A DNA stretch of 64,000 nucleotides from Mucilaginibacter sp. (GTDB lineage: Bacteria; Bacteroidota; Bacteroidia; Sphingobacteriales; Sphingobacteriaceae), in the NCBI RefSeq assembly GCF_025359345.1, contig NZ_JANYGQ010000032.1:434001-498000 (forward strand), written 5' to 3'. The notes beneath the pieces were generated by a model, which worked only from the letters and a program-made list of their open reading frames with translations, was not told the origin of the DNA and made no database searches. Both the position numbers and the translations under genes were made by a program. Shown here piece after piece: positions 1-7,761 of the stretch (its first letter is position 1; the number at the start of each line of letters is the position of its first letter).

Positions 1-180
1 CCGCTATCATGGTGGCTGATGAACAAATGGCTGAATAGCTTCGCTTACCGTATTGACCTTGGGCCGGGCGTATTTATAATAGCTTGTGCAGCTGTTGTTT
101 TAATAACTGTACTTACAGTGAGTTTCCAGGCTGTAAAAGCGGCAGTGGCAAACCCGGTGAAGAGTTTGAGAAGCGAATAG
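1..180 (+). CDS. FtsX/MacB-like ABC transporter permease, 3' fragment cut by the window edge
   Basis: The reading frame is open from base 1 to a TAG at 178-180 and gives 59 residues. They match the end of every other permease in the array: a Trp-rich segment before the last membrane helix (WWLMNKWLNSFAYRID), the helix itself, then SFQAVKAAVANPVKSLRSE. This is therefore the last part (TM7 end, TM8 and tail) of the second FtsX domain of a gene that starts outside the window. It shows that the array continues to the left. Only the identity of the C-terminus can be judged. The gene upstream may be intact or broken. Confidence 0.9.
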   Translation, partial: PLSWWLMNKWLNSFAYRIDLGPGVFIIACAAVVLITVLTVSFQAVKAAVANPVKSLRSE

Positions 181-260
181 GCAGTAGTAGTAGCAGCTGG
201 CAGTTTTAAAGAAAAAGGTTCTACCAATGAACTAGTGAACAATTGAACTAATGAACAAAC
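178..260 (+). repeat. Spacer made of two short-unit repeat families
   Basis: After the stop codon comes a GGCAGTA/GCAGCTGGCAGT-type repeat (178-206). Before the next start come four 8-nt units of the form NANTGAAC (225-256: CAATGAAC, TAGTGAAC, AATTGAAC, TAATGAAC) and then AAAC. The same two-part layout recurs in many spacers of this array. I see no promoter here. Confidence 0.7.
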
Positions 261-261
261 A

Positions 262-2691
262 ATGATCAGGAATTATTTAAAAACAGCTTACCGCAGCCTT
301 TCAAAAAACAGGGGCTTTACCACCCTGAACATTTTAGGGCTATCATTAGGCCTGGCAAGTTGCCTGCTCATAATTTTTTACGTTGTTGACGAGTTAAGCT
401 ACGATCGTTATAATACAAAAGCCGGCAGGATATACCGTGTTAACGAGGATTTAAAGCTTGGCGAGAATAATGTTCTTTATGCTGTGGCTATGCCGCCCTT
501 GGCCAAAACGCTAAAAAGCGATTTTCCTTATATCGAAAATACTGTACGAATTAAAAATGCAGGTTCAGCGCATGTAAAAAAAGGGACAGCCAGTATTCTC
601 GAAAATCGAATGGCCTTCGCTGATCCCTCGTTATTTGACGTGTTTACCCTGCCTATGATAACCGGCGACCCTAAATCGGCATTGGCAGAGCCCAACAGTG
701 TTGTGTTAACCGAAAGCACAGCAAAAAAATACTTCAACAGTACCAATGTAGTAGGCAAGACTTTGGCTTTTGATAACAACGGGTTTTTCAAAATAACCGG
801 TGTTATAAAAGACATACCACAGCAATCTCATTTTAATTTTGACTTCTTCATCTCCATGTCCAGCTTTCCGGATAGCAAATCGAACGAATGGCTGAGAAGT
901 GATTATAATACTTATGTTTTATTGAAGGATGCCGCAGACAGTAAAAAAATGGAAGCATCATTACCCGCGTTTTTAAACAAATATAGCGGCGACCAAATGA
1001 AATCGCAACTTCATATGGATATGGGCGCATTTGAAAAAAGCGGCAGTTTCTTCCGGCTCAATTTAACTCCTCTAACGGATATTCACCTGAAATCGAACCG
1101 CAGCGGCGAACTTAGCGCAAATGGCAGTGTACAGTATGTTTATATTTTTTCGGCTATCGCACTATTCATCCTGTTAATCGCTTGTCTGAATTTTATGAAT
1201 TTATCAACAGCACGCTCTGCCAACAGGGCACGCGAGGTTGGTGTGCGCAAAGTTTTGGGTTCAGGAAAAAAACATTTGATCGCCCAGTTTTTAACGGAGT
1301 CGACTTTACTAACCTTTGCTGCTACTGTTATTGCGTTTGTAGCTACCATGGCCATGCTGCCTGCATTTAACCAGTTATCGGGCAAGCAAATTACTGTGGA
1401 CGCCCATACGCTGGGGTGGCTTATTCCAGCATTACTGCTCATTGTGATGTTTGTCGGCGCAATTGCAGGTTCCTATCCGGCTTTTTATTTATCCGCATTT
1501 CAGCCTATCGATGTTTTAAAGGGAAAGCTGGCAGCCGGCTTTAAAGGCAGCAGCCTACGGAGTTTTTTAGTTGTACTTCAATTCTCCATCTCCATTTTTT
1601 TAATAATCAGCACAATCGTTATTTACAATCAGCTTCATTTTATACAAAGCAAAAATTTAGGGTATAACCGTGGCCAGGTTTTAATTGTACAAAATGTTTT
1701 TGAGCTAAATAAACAGGCCGGAGTATTTAAGCAGGAGGTGAAAAAACTCCCCGGCGTTGTTGATGCTACTTTAACAGGTTTTTTGCCCACTTCTAACTGG
1801 AAAAGTACAGCCATCTATTTTAAAGATGCCGGCTTTGACCAAAAGAAAGCGCTATTCCCGCAAAGCTGGGAAGTTGACGAAGATTACATTAGCACACTCG
1901 AAATGAAGATGGCTGCCGGTCGCAATTTCTCGGCGGACATGCTGACAGATTCATCGGGAGTCATTATAAACGAAGCCGCCGCAAAATTCCTGGGGCTTAA
2001 AGACCCGATAAACAAACCTTTATACAAATCAAATGGCGGCGAGCAGAATGTGGCGAACTCAAAACAGCTCCATATTATCGGCGTTGTAAAAGATTTTAAT
2101 TTCAGTTCATTACGTGATGTGGTTGGTCCGGTTGTTTTAACGCTGGCGCATAATACTGGCGCATTGAGCATTCGGGTACGTACCACAAACATACCCGCGC
2201 TTTTAGCACAAATTAATGCGGGTTGGAAGGAACTGTCGCCAGGTATACAAATGAACTATTCGTTTATGGACCAGGATTTTGACGCGTCGTACCGCGCGGA
2301 ACAACGCACAGGTACTATTTCGCTGATATTTAGTTCGCTGGCCATAATAATTGCCTGCCTTGGTTTATTCGGTCTTGCGGCCTACGCTGCCGAGCAACGG
2401 GCCAAAGAAATCGGCGTCCGGAAAATATTAGGCGCCCGGATAACGGCCATTGCCGGTATGTTGTCTTTCGATTTTATAAAGCTGGTATTGGTTGCCATTT
2501 TAATTGCCTTGCCCGCAGGCTGGTATTTAATGAATAAATGGTTGCAAAGTTTTGCCTACCGCCAGGAAATAAAATGGTGGGTTTTAGTGCTGGCAGGTTT
2601 TACTGCAATATTTATTGCGCTGATCACTGTAAGTTTTCAATCGATAAAAGCAGCATTGAGCAACCCGGTGGAGAGCCTTCGCTCAGAATGA
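262..2691 (+). CDS. FtsX/MacB-like ABC transporter permease, duplicated two-domain type
   Basis: An 809-residue inner-membrane protein; reference architecture for the array. TM1 is about residues 21-42, a first MacB periplasmic-core-like domain 43-285, TM2 292-314, TM3 345-366 and TM4 386-410. The unit then repeats: TM5 434-456, second periplasmic domain 457-685, TM6 687-708, TM7 736-758, TM8 772-794. Each FtsX half carries the cytoplasmic loop expected to touch an ATPase (REVGVRK 324-330; KEIGVRK 715-721). In the family, such permeases act with an ABC ATPase in moving envelope substrates, lipids or peptides, or in mechanotransmission. No ATPase lies in this window, so partner and substrate are unknown. 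The ATG was chosen because it begins MIRNYLKTAYRSL, the array-wide N-terminal motif. It ends NPVESLRSE. It most resembles the proteins at 10474 and 12992. Confidence 0.92.
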   Translation: MIRNYLKTAYRSLSKNRGFTTLNILGLSLGLASCLLIIFYVVDELSYDRYNTKAGRIYRVNEDLKLGENNVLYAVAMPPLAKTLKSDFPYIENTVRIKNAGSAHVKKGTASILENRMAFADPSLFDVFTLPMITGDPKSALAEPNSVVLTESTAKKYFNSTNVVGKTLAFDNNGFFKITGVIKDIPQQSHFNFDFFISMSSFPDSKSNEWLRSDYNTYVLLKDAADSKKMEASLPAFLNKYSGDQMKSQLHMDMGAFEKSGSFFRLNLTPLTDIHLKSNRSGELSANGSVQYVYIFSAIALFILLIACLNFMNLSTARSANRAREVGVRKVLGSGKKHLIAQFLTESTLLTFAATVIAFVATMAMLPAFNQLSGKQITVDAHTLGWLIPALLLIVMFVGAIAGSYPAFYLSAFQPIDVLKGKLAAGFKGSSLRSFLVVLQFSISIFLIISTIVIYNQLHFIQSKNLGYNRGQVLIVQNVFELNKQAGVFKQEVKKLPGVVDATLTGFLPTSNWKSTAIYFKDAGFDQKKALFPQSWEVDEDYISTLEMKMAAGRNFSADMLTDSSGVIINEAAAKFLGLKDPINKPLYKSNGGEQNVANSKQLHIIGVVKDFNFSSLRDVVGPVVLTLAHNTGALSIRVRTTNIPALLAQINAGWKELSPGIQMNYSFMDQDFDASYRAEQRTGTISLIFSSLAIIIACLGLFGLAAYAAEQRAKEIGVRKILGARITAIAGMLSFDFIKLVLVAILIALPAGWYLMNKWLQSFAYRQEIKWWVLVLAGFTAIFIALITVSFQSIKAALSNPVESLRSE

Positions 2692-2722
2692 GCTATGGCT
2701 CTCGAAGAGAGTTAAAGAGGTG

Positions 2723-2807
2723 AGTAGGGATTGGCAGTAGCAGTAGCAGTTATTCCTGCTATAACCACCAATGAACTAATGAACAATTGAACCAATGAAC
2801 AAATAAC
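2723..2807 (+). repeat. Spacer repeats (GGCAGTAGCAGT type, then 8-nt NANTGAAC units)
   Basis: A GCAGTAGCAGTAGCAGT run lies at 2734-2750. Four 8-nt units (CAATGAAC, TAATGAAC, AATTGAAC, CAATGAAC) fill 2769-2800, and AAATAAC leads straight into the ATG at 2808. No promoter is recognisable, so co-transcription with the gene at 262 is likely. Confidence 0.7.
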
Positions 2808-5201
2808 ATGATATTCAACTACATAAAAATTGCCTGGCGCAACCTGGTTAAGCAGAAGCTGTTTAGCCTGATAAATATAACCGGTTTGGCTGTTGGCCTG
2901 GCGGTATGTATGATGATTATGATGTACGTAACGCACGAAAGTAGCTACGACCGTTTTCATAAAAATGCCGAAAGGATTTTTAACCCGCACGTGGGATTTA
3001 AAATGGGAGGGACCTCTGTAAATATGGCGTTTATGAGCTACGCGGCTGCCGATATCATGAAGCAAAAGCAGCCAGCCGTGGCAGACTATAACCGCACAAT
3101 GGCCTATTTTAAACCGGTAGTAGCCAGTAACCCCGAAAAGCCGGATTCAAAGTATTCGGAATCGAAATTGTTATTTGCCGACGCGAATTTCTTTAACTTC
3201 TTCTCATTCAAGCTCGTATCGGGCAACGCATCAACCGTGCTTAACAGGCCGTTTACTGTAGTGTTGTCGGAAGATATGTCCAAAAAGTATTTTGGCGACG
3301 AAAACCCAATTGGCAAACTCATTACGTTAAAAACCGACAGCGCATTTACGTACCAGGTTACCGGCGTGGCCCAAAATAACCCGTCAAACTCTTCAATCGA
3401 ATTCAATTTCGTTACGTCGAACCTGAGCCTGCTTACAATGAAAGAGGCGAAGTTGTACACAGGTGCCAAAGAAATTAGTTTTGGCAACTTCAGTGTATAC
3501 CTCTTGTTAAACCACGCCTCTGACACTGTAGCACTAAGGCGTAGCCTCGACCTGATGGCAAAGCATGACAAAACATTCGACAATGTGCATTATTATCTTG
3601 CGGCACTGCCTGATTCGCACCTGAAAAGCAATTTTGGAGATTCATCAAATACAAAATACCTGAAGATATTCCCGCTGGTGGCTATATTGATATTGCTATT
3701 GGCACTGGTTAATTACATGAGCCTTTCAACCGCCCGGGCAACGCTTCGCGCTAAAGAAGTAGGCGTGCGTAAAGTAGCAGGTGCAAGCCGGAAAACTATT
3801 GCTACCCAGTTTTATGTTGAATCAGCAATGTTTGCCACTATTTCGTTTGTGCTGGGTTACTTATTATGCTACGCCTTTAAACCGTGGTTTTTAAATGTGC
3901 TGCAGCTTAAAATTGATGACACGTTTCTATATAGCCCGACTGTATTAATATTACTATTTGCGTTATTGATATTAACGATCTTAATTGCAGGTAGTTATCC
4001 ATCATTGGTTCTATCTGCATTTAAGCCTGTTGCAACGCTGAAAGGCAAAATGGGCAAAAGCACGGGCGGCGTAGTGGTACGTAAAGTATTTACCACTTTG
4101 CAATTTGCCATATCGGTAGGCCTTATTATTTGCGGCATAGTTATCGACCGCCAGCTGTATTATTTTCGGCATGTGGATACAGGCGTTAGCCGCGAAAACG
4201 TGGTGATGATACCGGTGCATAATACATTTGGCAACAATTACCTGGCCTTCCGGCAGGATGTTAAGTCGCTAAGCGGCATAGAAAGCGCTGCTACGTCGCA
4301 TTATCCTATGTTTAAGGGGTATGACATGAATCAGTTTACGGGCAAAACCAAGGATGAAAATATTATGCTGGCCTCTCTGTTAGGCGATGACCAGTATATA
4401 AAAACATTAGGCTTGAAATGGAAATATGCGCCAGCGGCCGGCGAGAAACTGGCGGGTACGGACAGGATAGTGATTAACGAGGCAGCTATCGAAAAGCTTC
4501 ATCTTCCGGCAAACCCTATTGGCAGCTATGCACAGTCGGGCAACCAAAAAGTGAGAGTTATCGGTGTATTAAAGAATTTCAATTTTAGTTCCCTGCAGTC
4601 AGACATTTCGGGAATGGTGCTTAATGTTGAGCCTGACCAATACCTGTTTTCGCCAAGAGATGGCTGCAATCTGTATGCCAGGATAAAACCGTATACCAAC
4701 ATCCCTACATTACTTCAAAAAATGGAAGCGATTTATAAGAAATATGATAAAGACACGCCATTCGAGTACACTTTTATGGACGATGCCTTCAATGCGCAAT
4801 ACAAAGCAGAAGACCGCCTCGCTTCCATATTTAGCGTATTTACCTATATCACCATCATATTGGCCACGCTCGGTTTATTTGGCTTGGCAGCGTTCACTAT
4901 AGAGCAACGCACCAAAGAAATTGGCATCCGCAAGGTTTTGGGTGCAAGCTTGGTATCAATCAATACTTTGTTATCGCGCGACTTTTTAGTGCTGGTGGTA
5001 TTATCAATTACAATTGCTTCGCCAATAGCGTGGTGGGCTATGCACAAATGGCTGGAAGGTTTTGCCTACCGGATAACTATTTCGTGGTGGATGTTTGCTG
5101 TGGCGGGTTTAGCAGCAATAATAACTGCAATTGTAACGGTTAGCTACCACGCCATAAAAGCGGGAATTGCAAACCCGGTGGATAGTTTGCGTTCCGAGTG
5201 A
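2808..5201 (+). CDS. FtsX/MacB-like ABC transporter permease
   Basis: A 797-residue protein with the same eight-helix, two-unit layout as the gene at 262. The first FtsX loop is KEVGVRKVAGAS (about 316-327); the second, KEIGIRKVLGAS, lies near 704-715. It departs from its neighbours in the first half: RIFNPHVGF replaces the usual RIYRV after TM1, and TM2 reads ALVNYMSLSTAR where most have ACINFMNLSTAR. This suggests an older or more diverged lineage in the array. The start MIFNYIKIAWRNLVK fits the conserved N-terminus. It ends NPVDSLRSE. It probably shares a transcript with the gene at 262, from a promoter left of the window. Substrate and ATPase partner are unknown. Confidence 0.92.
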   Translation: MIFNYIKIAWRNLVKQKLFSLINITGLAVGLAVCMMIMMYVTHESSYDRFHKNAERIFNPHVGFKMGGTSVNMAFMSYAAADIMKQKQPAVADYNRTMAYFKPVVASNPEKPDSKYSESKLLFADANFFNFFSFKLVSGNASTVLNRPFTVVLSEDMSKKYFGDENPIGKLITLKTDSAFTYQVTGVAQNNPSNSSIEFNFVTSNLSLLTMKEAKLYTGAKEISFGNFSVYLLLNHASDTVALRRSLDLMAKHDKTFDNVHYYLAALPDSHLKSNFGDSSNTKYLKIFPLVAILILLLALVNYMSLSTARATLRAKEVGVRKVAGASRKTIATQFYVESAMFATISFVLGYLLCYAFKPWFLNVLQLKIDDTFLYSPTVLILLFALLILTILIAGSYPSLVLSAFKPVATLKGKMGKSTGGVVVRKVFTTLQFAISVGLIICGIVIDRQLYYFRHVDTGVSRENVVMIPVHNTFGNNYLAFRQDVKSLSGIESAATSHYPMFKGYDMNQFTGKTKDENIMLASLLGDDQYIKTLGLKWKYAPAAGEKLAGTDRIVINEAAIEKLHLPANPIGSYAQSGNQKVRVIGVLKNFNFSSLQSDISGMVLNVEPDQYLFSPRDGCNLYARIKPYTNIPTLLQKMEAIYKKYDKDTPFEYTFMDDAFNAQYKAEDRLASIFSVFTYITIILATLGLFGLAAFTIEQRTKEIGIRKVLGASLVSINTLLSRDFLVLVVLSITIASPIAWWAMHKWLEGFAYRITISWWMFAVAGLAAIITAIVTVSYHAIKAGIANPVDSLRSE

Positions 5202-5204
5202 TCA

Positions 5205-5230
5205 GCGACTTGAGATTAGAGATTAGGAAA
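5205..5230 (+). repeat. GATTAGA heptad repeat after stop codon
   Basis: The sequence reads as 7-nt steps GACTTGA, GATTAGA, GATTAGG. The same heptad family follows the genes ending at 15415, 28529, 36673 and 39259. Confidence 0.6.
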
Positions 5231-5269
5231 TGTAATGGGAGTTAAATAGTCCGTTTAAAAATCAAATTC

Positions 5270-5300
5270 TGCAACGTTTAAAACACTTTAACAGTCATCC
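5270..5300 (+). promoter_or_regulatory. Candidate ECF-sigma promoter
   Basis: TGCAACG (5270-5276), 17 nt, then GTCATC (5294-5299). An AAC-type -35 box and a GTC-type -10 box at 16-17 nt is the usual form of ECF-sigma promoters. The same pair recurs upstream of 10474, 12992, 17346 and 24699. The start codon is 51 nt downstream of GTC. Assignment to a given sigma factor is inference. Confidence 0.55.
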
Positions 5301-5304
5301 TTAC

Positions 5305-5344
5305 TAATGAACCAGTGAACTAATGAACAAATGAACCATATATC
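5305..5344 (+). repeat. 8-nt NANTGAAC repeat before start codon
   Basis: Four units, TAATGAAC, CAGTGAAC, TAATGAAC, AAATGAAC (5305-5336), then CATATATC before the ATG at 5345. It lies downstream of the candidate promoter and so would form the 5' leader. Confidence 0.7.
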
Positions 5345-7696
5345 ATGATAAAAAATTATATTAAAATAGCATGGCGAAACCTTAGCAGGAACAAAGGCTT
5401 TACTATTACCAATTTGTTGGGTTTAACAATTGGCATAACTTGTGCCATTTTCATTTTTTTGTGGGTAAATGATGAACTTATGTTTGATAAGTTCAATACC
5501 AGGTACAAGAATATTTACCAGGTAATCGCCAACCGCGATTTTAAGAATAACATATTTACCGACCAAAATATGGTGTTCCCGCTGGCAAAATCGCTGGAGA
5601 CAGGCTATCCACAGATAAAAAATGCAGTGATGTCCAGCTATACCTCGCCTCAGCAGTTTGAGTACGGACAAACCAAACTGAAAAAGGACCTGGCTGTTGT
5701 AGGCGGACGCTACTTTGATATGTTTACCTGTAAATTCATCAAGGGCAATCCGAAAACAGCGTTACTTGAACCAAACAGCCTCGTGCTAACGGAGTCGACC
5801 GCCAAATCGTTTTTTGGGGATGCAGATCCCATCAATAAAGCGATTAAAATTAACGACAAGTTGCTGAAGGTAACAGCTGTAATAGCCGATATGCCAGGCA
5901 ATTCAACCCGCCAGTTTGAAGCTTTGTCGGCATTTAGTCCATCCGACCCGCAGGTTCAAAATGCGATGAAAGAATGGCAGAACTCATCTTATTCGGTTTA
6001 TATTGAAACTGCAACGAATCCAAATATTGCTGCTATCGAAAAAGCCATCAACAAGATAATGTATGACCATAACCACGATAAAATTAGTACCTATTTTACC
6101 GTGCCGATGAACAGATGGCACCTTTACAGCGATTATAAAGGCGGGAAGAACACTGGCGGGCAGATTGAGTATGTGCGGTTATTCACTATCATAGCCATCA
6201 TTATATTGCTTATTGCCTGCGTAAACTTCATGAACCTTTCAACCGCGCGGTCAGAAAAACGGGCCAAAGAAGTTGGCATAAGGAAAACGCTGGGCTCAGG
6301 AAAAAAACAGTTAATAACACAATTTTATTTCGAGTCGCTGCTGTTGTCGCTGATGGCTTTTGCATTGTCAATTGTTGCAGTATATCTTTTAATGCCGTCA
6401 TTTAATTCGTTGGTAGGCAAACGATTAAGCTTAAATGTAGCCGATCCGGTGTTTTTGACAGGTGCTTTTATTATCATTCTGTTTACCGGTGTTATGGCAG
6501 GCAGCTACCCGGCTTTGTACCTATCATCTTTCAACCCGGTGAAGGTGTTAAAAGGAACCTTTGCTGCCGGCAAAAGTGCCGTGTTGCCAAGGCGTATACT
6601 GGTGGTTGGCCAGTTTGTAATCTCTATTTTTTTAATAGCTGCAACGCTTATCATCTATAAACAAATTCAGCATGTTAAGGACAGGGATATGGGGTATAAC
6701 TCCAATAACCTGATTATGCTGCCGTCGACACCAAACGCCGATAAAAACTTTAAGGCGATAAAAAATGATATGTTAAAGTCGGGACTGATAAAAGAGGTGA
6801 CCCGCACCTCATCACCGATTACTGATATCTGGTGGAGGTCGCCGTCGCCGTCTTACGAAGGTATGCCGACCGATTCGAAGATCATTTTCTCAGGCATCCG
6901 CACAGATGTTGATTTTACTGCGACCATGGGTATTAAACTACTTCAGGGTAAAGATTTTGCGGGTACACCATCCGATTCAGCTTCAATGATGTTAAATAAA
7001 GCTGCTGTTGAGGCCATGCACGTTAAAAATCCGGTGGGCATGCAAATGCACTATGGCCAGCAGAAATACACCGTTATTGGTGTAATTGACAACGTGGTTA
7101 TGACGTCGCCCTACGCCCCGGTTGACCCATTGATGGTTTATTACGGTGACAGAGGCTCCTCATACATAACTGTGAGGCTAAAAGACGGGATACAACCTCA
7201 GAAGGCTATCGATTTGTTTAAAAAACTTTTTGCGGAATACAGCCCGGCAGATATTTTCGAATACCAATTTGTAGATAAAGAATTTGGTAAGAAATTTATC
7301 GCCGAAGAACTGATCAGCAGCCTGACCAACATTTTTGCAGGCCTGGCCATTTTTATCTGCTGTATAGGTTTGGCGGGATTAGCGTCGTTTACTATAGAAA
7401 AACGTTTCCGCGAGATAGGCATCCGCAAAGTGTTGGGCGCTACGGTGAAACAACTATTGATGCTGATTGCTACTGAATTTTTAAAGCTGGTATTGATTGC
7501 ATTTGTTGTAGCTGTACCCTTAACCTGGTGGATGATGCACAACTGGCTCCAAAAATACACCTACCATATCGATATCAGTATCTGGATGTTCGGCATAGTA
7601 GGGGTGCTTATTTTACTGTTAACCATGGTGGTTGTAAGCCTGAATACATTAAGCGCCGCTACCGCAAATCCGGTGAAAAGCCTGAGAAGTGAGTAG
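5345..7696 (+). CDS. FtsX/MacB-like ABC transporter permease
   Basis: At 783 residues this is the shortest intact permease of the array. It has all landmarks: MIKNYIKIAWRNLSRNKGF at the N-terminus, TM1 about 20-42, first loop KEVGIRKTLGSGKK near 308, second loop REIGIRKVLGATVKQ near 690, and the NPVKSLRSE tail. The second periplasmic domain has a Trp/Ser/Pro-rich stretch (SSPITDIWWRSPSPSYEG) that recalls SAPITQGWSDSWGY in the protein at 17346, so these two look like members of one subgroup. A candidate ECF-type promoter lies 51-75 nt upstream, so this gene may head a unit with the gene at 7762. Substrate unknown; no ATPase nearby. Confidence 0.92.
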   Translation: MIKNYIKIAWRNLSRNKGFTITNLLGLTIGITCAIFIFLWVNDELMFDKFNTRYKNIYQVIANRDFKNNIFTDQNMVFPLAKSLETGYPQIKNAVMSSYTSPQQFEYGQTKLKKDLAVVGGRYFDMFTCKFIKGNPKTALLEPNSLVLTESTAKSFFGDADPINKAIKINDKLLKVTAVIADMPGNSTRQFEALSAFSPSDPQVQNAMKEWQNSSYSVYIETATNPNIAAIEKAINKIMYDHNHDKISTYFTVPMNRWHLYSDYKGGKNTGGQIEYVRLFTIIAIIILLIACVNFMNLSTARSEKRAKEVGIRKTLGSGKKQLITQFYFESLLLSLMAFALSIVAVYLLMPSFNSLVGKRLSLNVADPVFLTGAFIIILFTGVMAGSYPALYLSSFNPVKVLKGTFAAGKSAVLPRRILVVGQFVISIFLIAATLIIYKQIQHVKDRDMGYNSNNLIMLPSTPNADKNFKAIKNDMLKSGLIKEVTRTSSPITDIWWRSPSPSYEGMPTDSKIIFSGIRTDVDFTATMGIKLLQGKDFAGTPSDSASMMLNKAAVEAMHVKNPVGMQMHYGQQKYTVIGVIDNVVMTSPYAPVDPLMVYYGDRGSSYITVRLKDGIQPQKAIDLFKKLFAEYSPADIFEYQFVDKEFGKKFIAEELISSLTNIFAGLAIFICCIGLAGLASFTIEKRFREIGIRKVLGATVKQLLMLIATEFLKLVLIAFVVAVPLTWWMMHNWLQKYTYHIDISIWMFGIVGVLILLLTMVVVSLNTLSAATANPVKSLRSE

Positions 7697-7761
7697 GCAG
7701 TTGGAAATAGCAGTTGGCAATAAAAAACAATCTAATGAACCAGTGAACAAATGAACTAAGT
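7695..7761 (+). repeat. Spacer repeats (GGCAGT type, then NANTGAAC units)
   Basis: GGCAGTTGGAAATAGCAGTT lies just after the stop. Three units, TAATGAAC, CAGTGAAC, AAATGAAC, follow at 7733-7756 and lead to the ATG at 7762. At 65 nt the spacer is short, with no promoter, which supports co-transcription with 5345. Confidence 0.68.

Noticed and set aside
225..260. TGAAC repeats as a CRISPR array or origin iterons
   Set aside because: Units are only 7-8 nt, have no spacers, and recur at many gene starts. No replication gene is near.
1140..1442. Antisense reading frame of 100 codons opposite a permease
   Set aside because: It mirrors the conserved FtsX loop on the other strand and recurs at the same spot in most permeases (for example 8607, 11271, 27000). 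It is a shadow of a conserved coding region, with no signal of its own.
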